Assembly (NCBI GenBank): GCA_015494075.1
Contig: WGBX01000068.1
Location: 1 to 44,627 of the forward strand
DNA length: 44,627 bases
From: Flavobacteriaceae bacterium
GTDB lineage: Bacteria; Bacteroidota; Bacteroidia; Flavobacteriales; Flavobacteriaceae
Reading direction: 5' to 3'
Shown here: piece after piece, positions 25,016 to 33,578 of the stretch
Layout of the letters: every line of letters begins with the position of its first letter
Numbering within the stretch: position 1 is the first letter of the stretch
Notes under the pieces: generated by a model
What the model was told of the DNA's origin: nothing
Databases searched by the model: none
The model's input: the letters and a program-made list of their open reading frames with translations, nothing else
Program-made: the position numbers and the translations under genes

Positions 25016-26860
25016 TTATTCCACTGTTACGGATTTAGCTAAATTACGCGGTTGGTCAACATTGCATCCCCGGTAAACAGCTATATAATAGGACAATAGT
25101 TGTAATGGAATCGTTGCTAACAAAGGTGTAAAAGCTTCAACAGTTTCAGGAATTTCGATAACATGATCAGCTAGGTTTTTTACTTGTTTATCGCCTTTGG
25201 TAACAATTGCAATAATTTTACCTTTCCGAGATTTTATTTCCTGAATATTACTTACTACCTTTTCATATTGCCCTTTTTTAGTTGCTATTACAAAAACAGG
25301 CATATTTTCATCAATTAAAGCTATAGGACCGTGCTTCATTTCAGCAGCAGGATAGCCTTCTGCATGAATATACGAAATTTCTTTAAGTTTTAAAGCTCCC
25401 TCCAAAGCAACAGGAAAATTAAAACCTCTGCCTAAATAGAGTGCATTAGAAGCGTCCTTATAATGATGAGCTATCTGTTGAATATATAAATCGGTTTGTA
25501 AAGTTTGCTCAATTTTTTCCGGTAGTGCCGCTAACTCAGATAAATACAAATTATATTCTGACATAGAAATAGTGCCTTTTTCTTTTGCTAATTTAAGAGC
25601 CATCATGGCCATAACCATTACTTGAGTCGTAAATGCCTTAGTTGAAGCTACACCTATCTCGGGACCCGCATGTGTATATGTTCCGGAATCAGATTCGCGA
25701 GGTATGGAAGAACCTACTACGTTACACACAGCATAAATAAAAGCGCCTTTTTCTTTAGCCAGTTTAATAGCTGCCAATGTATCTGCGGTTTCTCCTGATT
25801 GAGAAATCGGAATTACTATATCGTTTTCTTTAATTATAGGGTTGCGGTAACGAAATTCTGAGCTATATTCAACTTCTACCGGAATGCGTGCCAATTCTTC
25901 AAATAAATACTCTCCAACTAAACCTGCATGCCAAGACGTCCCTGCGCCTATCATAATTATTCTTTCTGCATTTAAAAACTTATGTAAATGGTTGTCAATA
26001 CCGGATAGTTTAATCAAATTTTGATCGGGTAAAACGCGACCACGCATCGTATCCCTAATAACATTTGGTTGTTCATAAATTTCTTTTAGCATAAAATGTT
26101 CGTAGCCACCTTTTTCTATTTGATCTAAACTCAACTGCAACTCTTGTATATAAGGTGCCACTTTTTTATCATCTTTAATGTATCTAATGTCCGGCTCTTG
26201 ACCATTTTGAATAATTGCCATTTGCTCATCCTCCAAATACAAGGCATTTTTTGTAAACTCTATAAATGGTGTAGCATCTGATGCAATAAAATATTCATTA
26301 TTGCCAATACCTATTGCTAACGGGCTCCCTAAGCGTGCCAAAACAACTTCATCAGGCTTTTGCCGGTTAAAAACAACAATAGCATAAGCGCCTACAACTT
26401 CATTTAAGGCTATTTGAACAGCTTTTCCCAAACCAACTTGTTCTTTTTTCATGACATCTTCAATCAAATTAACTAAAACTTCAGTGTCAGTTTCGCTTTT
26501 AAAAGTATAGCCTCTGTGTATTAATGTTTGCTTTATAGCATCATAATTTTCAATAATACCATTGTGTACAATGACCAAATTTCCCGAATTAGAAATGTGC
26601 GGATGAGCATTTTCGTCATTGGGTTCTCCATGCGTCGCCCAACGGGTGTGTCCCAAACCTATATTACCTATTTTTTCGAAAGGTTGTTTAAATAAAGCTT
26701 CTAAATCAACCACTTTACCCTTCGTTTTTTTTAATACCAACTCCGTATTATAAAGAGCTAAACCGGCGCTATCGTAACCACGATATTCAAGTCGTTTTAA
26801 ACCGTTAATAATAATAGGGAACGCATTTCGATGTCCTATATATCCAACAATTCCACACAT
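25016..26860 (-). CDS. glmS: Glutamine-fructose-6-phosphate aminotransferase (isomerizing)
   Basis: Makes glucosamine 6-phosphate from fructose 6-phosphate and glutamine, the first committed step toward UDP-GlcNAc, peptidoglycan and lipid A. The 614-residue length is typical. The N-terminal glutaminase domain begins MCGIVGYIG with Cys2 as nucleophile, then GHTRWATHG and HNGIIENY. Two SIS sugar-isomerase domains follow (GAGTSWHAG, PISQSGETADT, and the C-terminal KSVTVE motif at the end of the chain). It lies 27 bp after the GlmU-like gene and 10 bp before the kinase gene. No glmS ribozyme is seen upstream; the short gap leaves no room for one. Confidence 0.97.
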   Translation of the reverse strand: MCGIVGYIGHRNAFPIIINGLKRLEYRGYDSAGLALYNTELVLKKTKGKVVDLEALFKQPFEKIGNIGLGHTRWATHGEPNDENAHPHISNSGNLVIVHNGIIENYDAIKQTLIHRGYTFKSETDTEVLVNLIEDVMKKEQVGLGKAVQIALNEVVGAYAIVVFNRQKPDEVVLARLGSPLAIGIGNNEYFIASDATPFIEFTKNALYLEDEQMAIIQNGQEPDIRYIKDDKKVAPYIQELQLSLDQIEKGGYEHFMLKEIYEQPNVIRDTMRGRVLPDQNLIKLSGIDNHLHKFLNAERIIMIGAGTSWHAGLVGEYLFEELARIPVEVEYSSEFRYRNPIIKENDIVIPISQSGETADTLAAIKLAKEKGAFIYAVCNVVGSSIPRESDSGTYTHAGPEIGVASTKAFTTQVMVMAMMALKLAKEKGTISMSEYNLYLSELAALPEKIEQTLQTDLYIQQIAHHYKDASNALYLGRGFNFPVALEGALKLKEISYIHAEGYPAAEMKHGPIALIDENMPVFVIATKKGQYEKVVSNIQEIKSRKGKIIAIVTKGDKQVKNLADHVIEIPETVEAFTPLLATIPLQLLSYYIAVYRGCNVDQPRNLAKSVTVE

Positions 26861-26887
26861 AATTTTACTTTTTATATTTGATAAAGC

Positions 26888-28069
26888 CTACATTCCGGCT
26901 TCTTTTTCTTTTACTAAATTATAAACTTTTTTAAAGAGGTTTTGTTCGGTAGCATCAAAATCTTTATGACGCCTTTTCATAACAGCTTTGGCAACTGACA
27001 GAGCCTTATCGTAATGATAATCGACATATTTTTTCCCTCCCCACTTAAAAGATGGGAAAAATTTAGGTTGATAATCTGCTCCAAAGACATTACTGTTTAC
27101 TCCCACTACTGTACCTGTGTTAAACATGGTTGCTATACCTGATTTTGAATGATCACCCATAATAAGGCCACAAAACTGTAAGCCGGAATCTACAAAATCA
27201 TTGGCGGGATAATTCCATAATTTAACCTTTGAATAATTATTTTTTAAATTAGAATTATTAGTATCAGCTCCTAAGTTACACCATTCTGCAATAACCGAAT
27301 CACCTAAATAACCATCATGTCCTTTATTGGCATTACCAAAAAACACAACGTCTTTTATTTCGCCGCCGACTTTAGTATAAGGTCCTAATGTTGTCCCGCC
27401 ATATATCTTAGCACCCATTTTAACAACGGACTTATCTAAAGCAGCAAAAGGTCCTCGTATAAGACTTCCTTCTAGTATTTTAACATCATTTCCTATATAA
27501 ACAGGCCCTTCTTCCGTATTAAAAACACAAGCTTCTACCTTAGCCCCTGATTCTAAAAAAACAGGATATTTTCCTAATTTAATATTCGTTGCAGACAGCG
27601 ATTTACTTTGCTTGTCTTGAATGATTTGATAGAAATCCTTTTTAATTTGAACAGCATTTAACCTAAAAATATCTGTTACATTATTTAATATATCTAATGT
27701 CCCTGTATAAAAAACCTTATAACCGGTGATGGTTTGCAAAGCTTCCCAATGTATTTTGCCACTTCTAATAGCAATAAGTAATGTATTTTTCCACAGAGCC
27801 TGCCCCGGCTCGAGCGTGCTTATTTGAGCTACTAAATCGTTAGAAGGTAAAACTGCACTATTGATATAAATATTATCCGGTTGATAGCTTACCGGAAATT
27901 TCTCTTGCAAATAACTCTCAGATAAAATACTTACCGGTGTTTGTAAATAATTTTCCCATTTCTCTTGAAGTGTAAAGATACCGCAACGAATAGCGGCTAT
28001 TGGTCGGAAATAAGTTAAAGGTAACAGGTTTTCTTTAACTGATGCTTGGTCAAATAAGATAAAATTCAT
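26888..28069 (-). CDS. GlmU-family putative sugar nucleotidyltransferase with left-handed beta-helix
   Basis: A 393-residue protein beginning MNFILFDQASVKENLLPLTY, with TYFRPIAAIRCGI, the N-terminal signature of the Bacteroidota GlmU-like family (sugar nucleotidyltransferase domain NTP_transf_4). The second half (about 175-330) is a hexapeptide-repeat left-handed beta-helix, with GKYPVFLESGAKVEACVF, GPVYIGNDVKILEGS and similar repeats, as in the acetyltransferase half of GlmU. It lacks the classical GlmU LxxGxGTRMxS pyrophosphorylase motif near the start, so UTP-transferase activity is not certain. Position just upstream of glmS supports a role in the UDP-GlcNAc branch. First gene of the operon. 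Confidence 0.85.
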   Translation of the reverse strand: MNFILFDQASVKENLLPLTYFRPIAAIRCGIFTLQEKWENYLQTPVSILSESYLQEKFPVSYQPDNIYINSAVLPSNDLVAQISTLEPGQALWKNTLLIAIRSGKIHWEALQTITGYKVFYTGTLDILNNVTDIFRLNAVQIKKDFYQIIQDKQSKSLSATNIKLGKYPVFLESGAKVEACVFNTEEGPVYIGNDVKILEGSLIRGPFAALDKSVVKMGAKIYGGTTLGPYTKVGGEIKDVVFFGNANKGHDGYLGDSVIAEWCNLGADTNNSNLKNNYSKVKLWNYPANDFVDSGLQFCGLIMGDHSKSGIATMFNTGTVVGVNSNVFGADYQPKFFPSFKWGGKKYVDYHYDKALSVAKAVMKRRHKDFDATEQNLFKKVYNLVKEKEAGM

Positions 28070-28128
28070 AAATGAATTATCGTAATTTTTTAATGTTGAT
28101 TATTAAAATGCACTAGATATTTATGCTG

Positions 28129-28136
28129 CAAAAATA
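28129..28136 (-). promoter_or_regulatory. Putative -7 element (TATTTTTG) for the GlmU-like-glmS operon
   Basis: On the minus strand TATTTTTG followed by CA lies about 60 nt before the GlmU-like gene. No TTG at -33. The predicted leader is about 50 nt. Confidence 0.4.
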
Positions 28137-28197
28137 AGCAAAAATCGTTCCCTTTTTATTAGAAAATGATTAATTTAGCCTACAAAAATTTATTAGA

Positions 28198-28860
28198 ATG
28201 TCACAAACACCTATAATTGCACCCTCTATTTTGTCAGCTGATTTTGCTGATATGGAAAAAACCTTTAAAATGCTAAATGAAAGTGAAGCAGAATGGATTC
28301 ATTTAGATGTAATGGATGGCAATTTTGTTCCTAATATTAGCTTTGGAATGCCGGTTATCAAAAGTTTTAGAAAACTTAGCAATAAAGTCTTTGATGCACA
28401 CTTGATGATTGAAAAACCTGAGCGATATGTTCATAATTTTAAACTCATTGGTGTAGACTTATTAACCGTACATTATGAAACGCAAGTACACCTAAACCGA
28501 ACTATAGATTTGATTAAAAGAGTTGGCATGAAAGCAGGCGTTGCTTTAAATCCTCACACACCTGTTAGTTTATTAAAAGATATCATTGCAGAATTGGATT
28601 TGGTTTTGATTATGTCTGTTAACCCCGGTTATAGTGGACAAAAATTTATTGAACATTCTTATGATAAGATACGCGAAGTTAAAGATTTAATTATAGCTAA
28701 TAATAGCACGGCCCTTATAGAAGTCGATGGCGGTGTAAATGCTGATAATGCTCCTAAACTTTATGCGGCAGGTGCTGATGTATTAGTAGCTGCCAGCTAT
28801 ATTTTTAATCATGACAACCCTATTAAAGCTATTCGAAATTTAAAGTATTTTAATCAATAA
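28198..28860 (+). CDS. rpe: Ribulose-phosphate 3-epimerase
   Basis: Interconverts D-ribulose 5-phosphate and D-xylulose 5-phosphate in the pentose phosphate pathway. The 220-residue TIM barrel shows APSILSADFADM, HLDVMDGNFVPN (metal ligands His and Asp), MSVNPGYSGQKF for phosphate binding, and EVDGGVN with the second catalytic Asp. It lies in a divergent arrangement with the GlmU-like gene. Two hairpins follow it, the first overlapping the stop codon. Only a weak -7-like sequence (TAATTTAG) is seen upstream, 20-30 nt before the start. Confidence 0.95.
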   Translation: MSQTPIIAPSILSADFADMEKTFKMLNESEAEWIHLDVMDGNFVPNISFGMPVIKSFRKLSNKVFDAHLMIEKPERYVHNFKLIGVDLLTVHYETQVHLNRTIDLIKRVGMKAGVALNPHTPVSLLKDIIAELDLVLIMSVNPGYSGQKFIEHSYDKIREVKDLIIANNSTALIEVDGGVNADNAPKLYAAGADVLVAASYIFNHDNPIKAIRNLKYFNQ

Positions 28861-28877
28861 GCTTTTTCTTAAAGCTT
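28859..28877 (+). terminator. Hairpin overlapping the rpe stop
   Basis: A 7-bp stem (AAGCTTT, five-base loop, AAAGCTT) followed by TTATTTT. The stem begins within the stop codon of rpe. Confidence 0.5.
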
Positions 28878-28900
28878 TTATTTTCAACTATTTGATTATC

Positions 28901-28926
28901 AACCTTGTAATTTAAATTACAAGGTT
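28901..28926. terminator. 26-bp perfect palindrome between rpe and the NUDIX gene
   Basis: AACCTTGTAATTT is followed directly by its reverse complement, then by TTAACTTTTTT on the plus strand. It is probably the main terminator of rpe, acting behind the weaker hairpin at 28859. A protein-binding palindrome is a less likely alternative. Confidence 0.6.
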
Positions 28927-28963
28927 TTAACTTTTTTACCTTTCATTTTTTCTTAAATTTTAT

Positions 28964-28971
28964 TAAATTTG
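28964..28971 (+). promoter_or_regulatory. Putative -7 element (TAAATTTG) for the NUDIX gene
   Basis: TAAATTTG followed by TA lies 18 nt before the NUDIX ATG, so the leader would be about a dozen nt. No TTG at -33. Confidence 0.45.
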
Positions 28972-28989
28972 TAAGATAAATTAAGAATC

Positions 28990-29598
28990 ATGTCCTATAA
29001 AGTTTACATCTTTGACAAAGCTATAACAATTACGGACAGTCTTAATGAAAGCCCACAGCATCTTTACGCATTCTCCTCTATTAATTTAGATGAAGTTATT
29101 ACTAAGTTACAAAATAACACTTTGCCGGAAGTTTTTTTATATCACCCTAATATTGAACAAGCTTGGACAATATTTAAAACCCATTTTGATGTTATTGAAG
29201 CTGCAGGCGGTATTGTACAAAACGATGAAAATAAGTATTTATTTATATATAGAAACGGAAAATGGGATTTACCAAAAGGAAAAATGGAACCCGGCGAAGA
29301 ACCGGCTGAAACGGCGCTTAGAGAAGTAAAAGAAGAATGCGGTATACAAAATATAAGTATTGATCATTTCCTTATCGATACTTATCATCTATTTACTGAA
29401 AATAAAAAAAAGCGCCTTAAAATTACCCATTGGTTTAAAATGAATGAAGAAGGCAAAAGCCCCTTAACACCGCAAATAGAAGAGGGTATAGAAAAAGTTG
29501 AATGGTTAGATATAGAAACCGACGATTTACCTTTGCAAAATTCTTATGAAAACATTAAATTACTTTTTTCCGATTTAAATCGATTAAAAAATTCTTAA
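28990..29598 (+). CDS. NUDIX hydrolase
   Basis: A 202-residue protein with a complete Nudix box at residues 97-119: Gly97, Glu103, Arg111-Glu112, Glu115-Glu116 and Gly118, matching GX5EX7REUXEEXGU. These enzymes cleave nucleoside diphosphates linked to another moiety, using Mg2+ bound by the box glutamates. The preceding ~70 residues form a separate small N-terminal region without a recognised domain. The substrate is not evident; the adjacent segment WDLPKGKMEPGE is common to many NUDIX subfamilies. It is convergent with the FAD oxidoreductase gene, with only 6 bp between the stops. Confidence 0.9.
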   Translation: MSYKVYIFDKAITITDSLNESPQHLYAFSSINLDEVITKLQNNTLPEVFLYHPNIEQAWTIFKTHFDVIEAAGGIVQNDENKYLFIYRNGKWDLPKGKMEPGEEPAETALREVKEECGIQNISIDHFLIDTYHLFTENKKKRLKITHWFKMNEEGKSPLTPQIEEGIEKVEWLDIETDDLPLQNSYENIKLLFSDLNRLKNS

Positions 29599-29604
29599 CT
29601 AACC

Positions 29605-30642
29605 CTATAAAAACCTTTTGATGTCTACTTCTTTCATCAAAGGTAAATCAAAGGTTAAATGTTGAAATAACTGTTTGGCCATTGTTGGCGCCAAAATTAC
29701 GCCTCTTGTTCCCATACCATTAAGTACAGCTAAATTTTTATATACCGGATGTTTACCAACCAAAGGTCGCCTGTCCTTTACCGTTGGTCTTATTCCTGCT
29801 TTTTGTAAAACAATATTAAACGGGACTTGTAACAATTGTTTTAGTTTTTCTACTAAATGCTCGCGTGCCTCAATTGTAGGCTCATTAGTTTTATCTTGCC
29901 AATTATAAGTAGCGCCTACATAATATTGTCCTTTTTTAGCAACATTGGGCGCAATAAAAACATTAGATTTTATAATATGCGGTATTTCAATATCAGTTTC
30001 TATTATCAACATTTCGCCCTTAGTCCCCATTAAAGGCAGGTCTTTAAAAAACGGATTGTTTTTTATTCCAAATCCTTCTGCAAAAACAATTTTTTTGGCT
30101 TTAATATCTTTATATTGAACATATTGATCATAAATTTTTAAAGCCTCATAATCAAATGTCTCAGTATATAATTTGCCAGTATTTTTAAATTTAATGCTAA
30201 CATCATTAAGAAGTTGGGTCACATTTACAATGCCTGTACCCTGTAATATACCAAATCCGAAATCTGCTTTAATGCCTGGAACAGGATCAAAACTAATTTC
30301 TTTCATATAAGACTTTAGCACAGGCTTATCGGAAGCTACTATCCAATTATTTTGTTCTTCAACACCGGTGAGTTTTCTGTAAATATCCAACTCAAAAATA
30401 TATTGTTTATCAAAATCCAATTCGGCTTTTTTAAATTGTAATAAAGCATAAGGCAACATTTGATGAGCCTGCCATGCCGGTGTAAAACGTTTTAAAATAA
30501 CCGGATTATACATACCTCCGGCAATACGGGTAGATTGTTGAGAATTATTGTCAAATACTACAAAATTTTGGTGATTTTCTTCTAAAACCTGCAATAATGA
30601 CCAACCTGCCACACCTAATCCTACTACAATAAAGTCATACAT
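29605..30642 (-). CDS. FAD-dependent oxidoreductase (DAO family)
   Basis: A 345-residue flavoenzyme with an N-terminal dinucleotide-binding fold, GLGVAGWSLL at 8-17, followed by the adenine-binding acidic VVFDNN. The C-terminal segment (AGIRPTVKDRRPLVG, then LNGMGTRGVILAP) is typical of the D-amino-acid-oxidase superfamily and close in style to the oxidase half of MnmC. The substrate, probably an amine or amino acid, cannot be told. It lies 8 bp after galE on the same strand and is probably co-transcribed with it, although no functional link is obvious. Likely cytoplasmic; no signal peptide. Confidence 0.85.
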   Translation of the reverse strand: MYDFIVVGLGVAGWSLLQVLEENHQNFVVFDNNSQQSTRIAGGMYNPVILKRFTPAWQAHQMLPYALLQFKKAELDFDKQYIFELDIYRKLTGVEEQNNWIVASDKPVLKSYMKEISFDPVPGIKADFGFGILQGTGIVNVTQLLNDVSIKFKNTGKLYTETFDYEALKIYDQYVQYKDIKAKKIVFAEGFGIKNNPFFKDLPLMGTKGEMLIIETDIEIPHIIKSNVFIAPNVAKKGQYYVGATYNWQDKTNEPTIEAREHLVEKLKQLLQVPFNIVLQKAGIRPTVKDRRPLVGKHPVYKNLAVLNGMGTRGVILAPTMAKQLFQHLTFDLPLMKEVDIKRFL

Positions 30643-30650
30643 AAGTCAAT

Positions 30651-31670
30651 TTATTTAAGTAATAATCTCTGTTGCCAATTCCATGCATCTCTTAGGGCAT
30701 CTTCTAAACCAAATTCGGCTTTCCATCCCAATTCTTTTGAAGCTAATTTTGTATCTGCCCATACAGCTACCACATCACCCGGCCGGCGTCCTACTATTTT
30801 ATATTTTAGAGACAAACCGGTAACCTTTTCAAAAGTCTTAATTATATCCATTACTGATGTACCGTAACCAGTACCAATATTAAACACCTCAAAATTATTT
30901 TTCTGTTGTTGTTTGAATAAGCGTTCTAATGCTATAACATGCGATTTTGCCAAATCCATAACATGTATATAATCACGAATGGCTGTACCATCAGGAGTCG
31001 GATAATCATTGCCATATACAGATAGTTCCGCTCTTATACCGGCTGCTGTTTGCGTGACAAAAGGAACCAAATTTTGAGGTATTCCGCGAGGTAATTCGCC
31101 TATATCTCCGGAAGGATGTGCGCCAATTGGGTTGAAGTATCGTAAAGCAATAGCTTTAATATTTGATGAGGCCTTTACTGTATCTCTGATAATCTCCTCA
31201 CCAATTTGTTTAGTATTTCCATACGGAGATAAAGCCGGCTTAATTGGCGCTTGTTCTGTTACAGGTAATATGTCAGGCTCACCATAAACAGTACACGAAG
31301 AACTGAAAATAAAATTTTTTATCTGCCGCTCTTGCATTTCTTGTAAAAGAAAAATCAGTGATGCCAAATTATTTTCATAATAATGTAATGGCTTATCTAC
31401 ACTCTCACCAACGGCTTTTGAAGCTGCAAAATGTATAACACCTTTAATATCGGGATGTTTTTTAAACAAATCATTAATTTGCAACTTTCGACGCAAGTCT
31501 ATTTTTTCAAAAGAAGGTTTTTTACCGGTAATCTTTTTAATGCCTTCTAACACTTCTAAAGTAGAGTTAGACAAATTATCTACAATCAGTACTTCATAAC
31601 CTTTCTGTTGTAATTCTACGACTGTATGCGAACCGATAAAACCTAATCCGCCGGTAACCAAAACTTTCAT
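30651..31670 (-). CDS. galE: UDP-glucose 4-epimerase
   Basis: Interconverts UDP-glucose and UDP-galactose (or the N-acetyl forms) with bound NAD. The 339-residue length is typical of GalE. The Rossmann motif GGLGFIGSH is at 7-15, the catalytic Ser lies in SSSCTVYGEP, and the YxxxK pair is in SPYGNTKQIGEE. Next come RYFNPIGAHPSG and the substrate-binding YPTPDGTAIRDYIHV. It has its own promoter (31695-31726) and leads a two-gene unit with the FAD oxidoreductase. A preference for UDP-Glc or UDP-GlcNAc was not assigned from residues. Confidence 0.95.
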   Translation of the reverse strand: MKVLVTGGLGFIGSHTVVELQQKGYEVLIVDNLSNSTLEVLEGIKKITGKKPSFEKIDLRRKLQINDLFKKHPDIKGVIHFAASKAVGESVDKPLHYYENNLASLIFLLQEMQERQIKNFIFSSSCTVYGEPDILPVTEQAPIKPALSPYGNTKQIGEEIIRDTVKASSNIKAIALRYFNPIGAHPSGDIGELPRGIPQNLVPFVTQTAAGIRAELSVYGNDYPTPDGTAIRDYIHVMDLAKSHVIALERLFKQQQKNNFEVFNIGTGYGTSVMDIIKTFEKVTGLSLKYKIVGRRPGDVVAVWADTKLASKELGWKAEFGLEDALRDAWNWQQRLLLK

Positions 31671-31694
31671 ATTGAAAAATTTTATTTTAGACTA

Positions 31695-31726
31695 CAAAAA
31701 TACACTTTAATTCTATATCAAAACAA
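31695..31726 (-). promoter_or_regulatory. Promoter for galE
   Basis: On the minus strand TTG (31726-31724) and TATTTTTG (31702-31695) with a 21-nt spacer, about 25 nt before the galE start. Good match in both boxes and spacing. Confidence 0.65.
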
Positions 31727-31811
31727 CCGATCTTATGGGTGCTATAATTTCTAAATCTTTTACTGACAAATAAACTAATGGAAGTCTAAAAAAAATATCG
31801 ACATACTTACG

Positions 31812-31819
31812 TATCTTTG
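31812..31819 (+). promoter_or_regulatory. Putative -7 element (TATCTTTG) for lpxB
   Basis: TATCTTTG lies 22 nt before the lpxB ATG. The -33 region lacks TTG, so only the -7 box supports the call. Confidence 0.5.
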
Positions 31820-31841
31820 TATTAAATTATACTCAAATGTC

Positions 31842-32975
31842 ATGAAATATTTTATTATCGCCGGTGAAGCTTCGGGAGATTTGCATGCTGCAAATCTTAT
31901 GAAGGCTATTTTAAAAAAAGACCCATCAGCCGAATTTGCATTTCTAGGCGGTGACCTAATGAAAGCTGCTGTTAGACAGCAACCCCTTATACATTATAAA
32001 CAAATGGCTTTTATGGGTTTTATAGATGTATTAAAAAATTTTAAAACCATTTATAAAAATTTTAATCTGACCAAAAAAGCTTTAAACGATTTTAATCCGG
32101 ATAGTGTCATATTAGTAGATTATCCCGGATTTAATTTAAAAATTGCCGCTTATGCCAAGAAAAAAGGGTTTAAAACAACTTATTATATTTCACCAAAACT
32201 ATGGGCATGGAAAGAAGGTCGTGTAAAAAAAATAAAAAAATATGTTGATCAGCTTTTAGTTATATTACCTTTTGAAATAAAATTTTACAAAAAACATAAC
32301 ATTAATGCTACTTATGTAGGCAATCCGGTAGTAGATGCCGTTCAAAATCATCAAGGCATACTTCGTGATCAATTTTTGAAAAATAATCATCTAGATAAAC
32401 GTCCCATTATTGCCTTGTTACCGGGTAGCAGACAACAAGAGCTCAAGATGATGTTACCTCAAATGCTGGCCATTATTGATAAATTTCCGGATTATCAATT
32501 TGTCATTTCAGGAGCCCCTTCATTTCAACCTGAAAATTATAACATATGGCTAAAGAATTACCCGAAAATACCGGTTATTTTTAATCAGACTTATGACTTG
32601 TTACAACACAGCCATAGTGCCATTGTAACTTCAGGAACAGCAACTTTAGAGACTGCCTTATTTAAGACACCACAAGTTGTGGTTTATAAAACACAAAATT
32701 GGCAATATGCTATTGGCAAACATTTTGTTAAGATTGATTATTTTTCCTTACCAAACTTAATTATGCAACGCGCTATTATTCCCGAACTTTTGCAACACGA
32801 TTTTAACACCGATCGTTTGACACAAGAGTTAAAAAAATTAAATAGTGGATCTGAACGCCAACAATGTTTAAAAGCTTACGAAGATCTAGAAAATGTACTA
32901 GGTAAAGAACCGGTTTCGGAGCGTGCTGCTGGTGAAATAATGCACTTTTTAAACCAAAAAAAACCGGCTTATTAA
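31842..32975 (+). CDS. lpxB: Lipid-A-disaccharide synthase
   Basis: Joins UDP-2,3-diacylglucosamine and lipid X to form the lipid A disaccharide, a membrane-associated GT-B glycosyltransferase. The 377-residue length fits. The N-terminal AGEASGDLHAANLMKA segment is the family signature, followed by FMGFIDVLKN, SPKLWAWKEGR and YVGNPVVDAV. The nucleotide-binding half has LPGSRQQELKMMLP and TSGTATLETALFKTP. With waaA elsewhere in the window, it confirms a Gram-negative outer membrane with Kdo-lipid A. A terminator hairpin overlaps its stop codon. The gene is divergent from galE. Confidence 0.96.
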   Translation: MKYFIIAGEASGDLHAANLMKAILKKDPSAEFAFLGGDLMKAAVRQQPLIHYKQMAFMGFIDVLKNFKTIYKNFNLTKKALNDFNPDSVILVDYPGFNLKIAAYAKKKGFKTTYYISPKLWAWKEGRVKKIKKYVDQLLVILPFEIKFYKKHNINATYVGNPVVDAVQNHQGILRDQFLKNNHLDKRPIIALLPGSRQQELKMMLPQMLAIIDKFPDYQFVISGAPSFQPENYNIWLKNYPKIPVIFNQTYDLLQHSHSAIVTSGTATLETALFKTPQVVVYKTQNWQYAIGKHFVKIDYFSLPNLIMQRAIIPELLQHDFNTDRLTQELKKLNSGSERQQCLKAYEDLENVLGKEPVSERAAGEIMHFLNQKKPAY

Positions 32976-32980
32976 GCCGG
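32964..32980 (+). terminator. Hairpin overlapping the lpxB stop
   Basis: A 7-bp GC-rich stem (CCGGCTT, loop ATT, AAGCCGG) spanning the stop codon, flanked by an A-run upstream and CATTTGTAATTTTTT downstream. Convergent with greA; it may act on both transcripts. Confidence 0.65.
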
Positions 32981-33006
32981 CATTTGTAATTTTTTATCAA
33001 AATATA

Positions 33007-33480
33007 TTATCTGGTGATTTCTAAAACTTCTAATTGCAGTTTGCCTGCAGGAACATCTATTTCAGCAATATCTCCTACTGATTTTCCTAATAAACCTTTA
33101 CCTATGGGTGAATCTACTGAAATCTTTCCTTTTAACGGGTCTGCTTCATTAGCAGAAACAAGCGTATAACTTTTTTCTTTTTTAGTTTTTAAGTTTTTAA
33201 TTTTTACAGTTGAAAAAATTAAGACCTTTGATGCATCTAAATCTTTTTCATCCAAAATACGGGCATTGGCAAGTGTAGATTGGAGCTCTTGAATTTTGTT
33301 GTTTACGCGTACCTGTTCTTCTTTTGCCGCGTGATATTCTGCATTTTCTGACAAATCACCTTTATCGCGTGCTTCTGCAATGCGCTTGGTAATCTCAGGC
33401 ATTTCGGTAAATTTCAAATATTCTAATTCCTTTTTTAAATTCTCGAGTCCCTCGGGGGTTAAATATATTATCTTGCTCAT
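33007..33480 (-). CDS. greA: Transcription elongation factor GreA
   Basis: Rescues backtracked RNA polymerase by stimulating transcript cleavage through the secondary channel. The 157-residue product starts MSKIIYLTPEGLENL. An N-terminal antiparallel coiled coil carries the tip motif GDLSENAEYHAAKEE (acidic residues that coordinate Mg2+), and the C-terminal FKBP-like domain contains SVDSPIGKGLLGKSVGD. A longer in-frame start at 33591 would add 37 hydrophobic residues unknown in GreA and would run across the promoter, so 33480 is preferred. It has a strong promoter, and its leader begins with a stable hairpin. Confidence 0.95.
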   Translation of the reverse strand: MSKIIYLTPEGLENLKKELEYLKFTEMPEITKRIAEARDKGDLSENAEYHAAKEEQVRVNNKIQELQSTLANARILDEKDLDASKVLIFSTVKIKNLKTKKEKSYTLVSANEADPLKGKISVDSPIGKGLLGKSVGDIAEIDVPAGKLQLEVLEITR

Positions 33481-33508
33481 AATCAATAATTTTAAAAAAA
33501 TGTAAAAA

Positions 33509-33542
33509 ATATTTCCCACCAAAAATGTTTGGCAGGAAATAT
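33509..33542 (-). promoter_or_regulatory. 5'-terminal hairpin in the greA leader
   Basis: An 8-bp stem (ATATTTCC / GGAAATAT), a symmetric CA/CA internal loop, then a 5-bp stem (CCAAA / TTTGG) and a four-base loop. The promoter -7 box ends at 33547, so transcription should start at about the first base of the hairpin. The remaining leader to the ATG is about 28 nt and A/T rich. Confidence 0.5.
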
Positions 33543-33546
33543 ATGG

Positions 33547-33578
33547 CAAAGATACAAAAAATAGAGGCTCTTTGTCAA
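33547..33578 (-). promoter_or_regulatory. Promoter for greA
   Basis: On the minus strand TTGACA (TTG 33578-33576) and TATCTTTG (33554-33547) with a 21-nt spacer. It shares the extended TTGACAAAG with the thioredoxin promoter at 22762. Confidence 0.75.

Noticed and set aside
28901-28926. Operator or attachment site at the 26-bp palindrome
   Set aside because: Position right after rpe with a T-rich tail is better explained as a terminator; no integrase or regulator gene is nearby.
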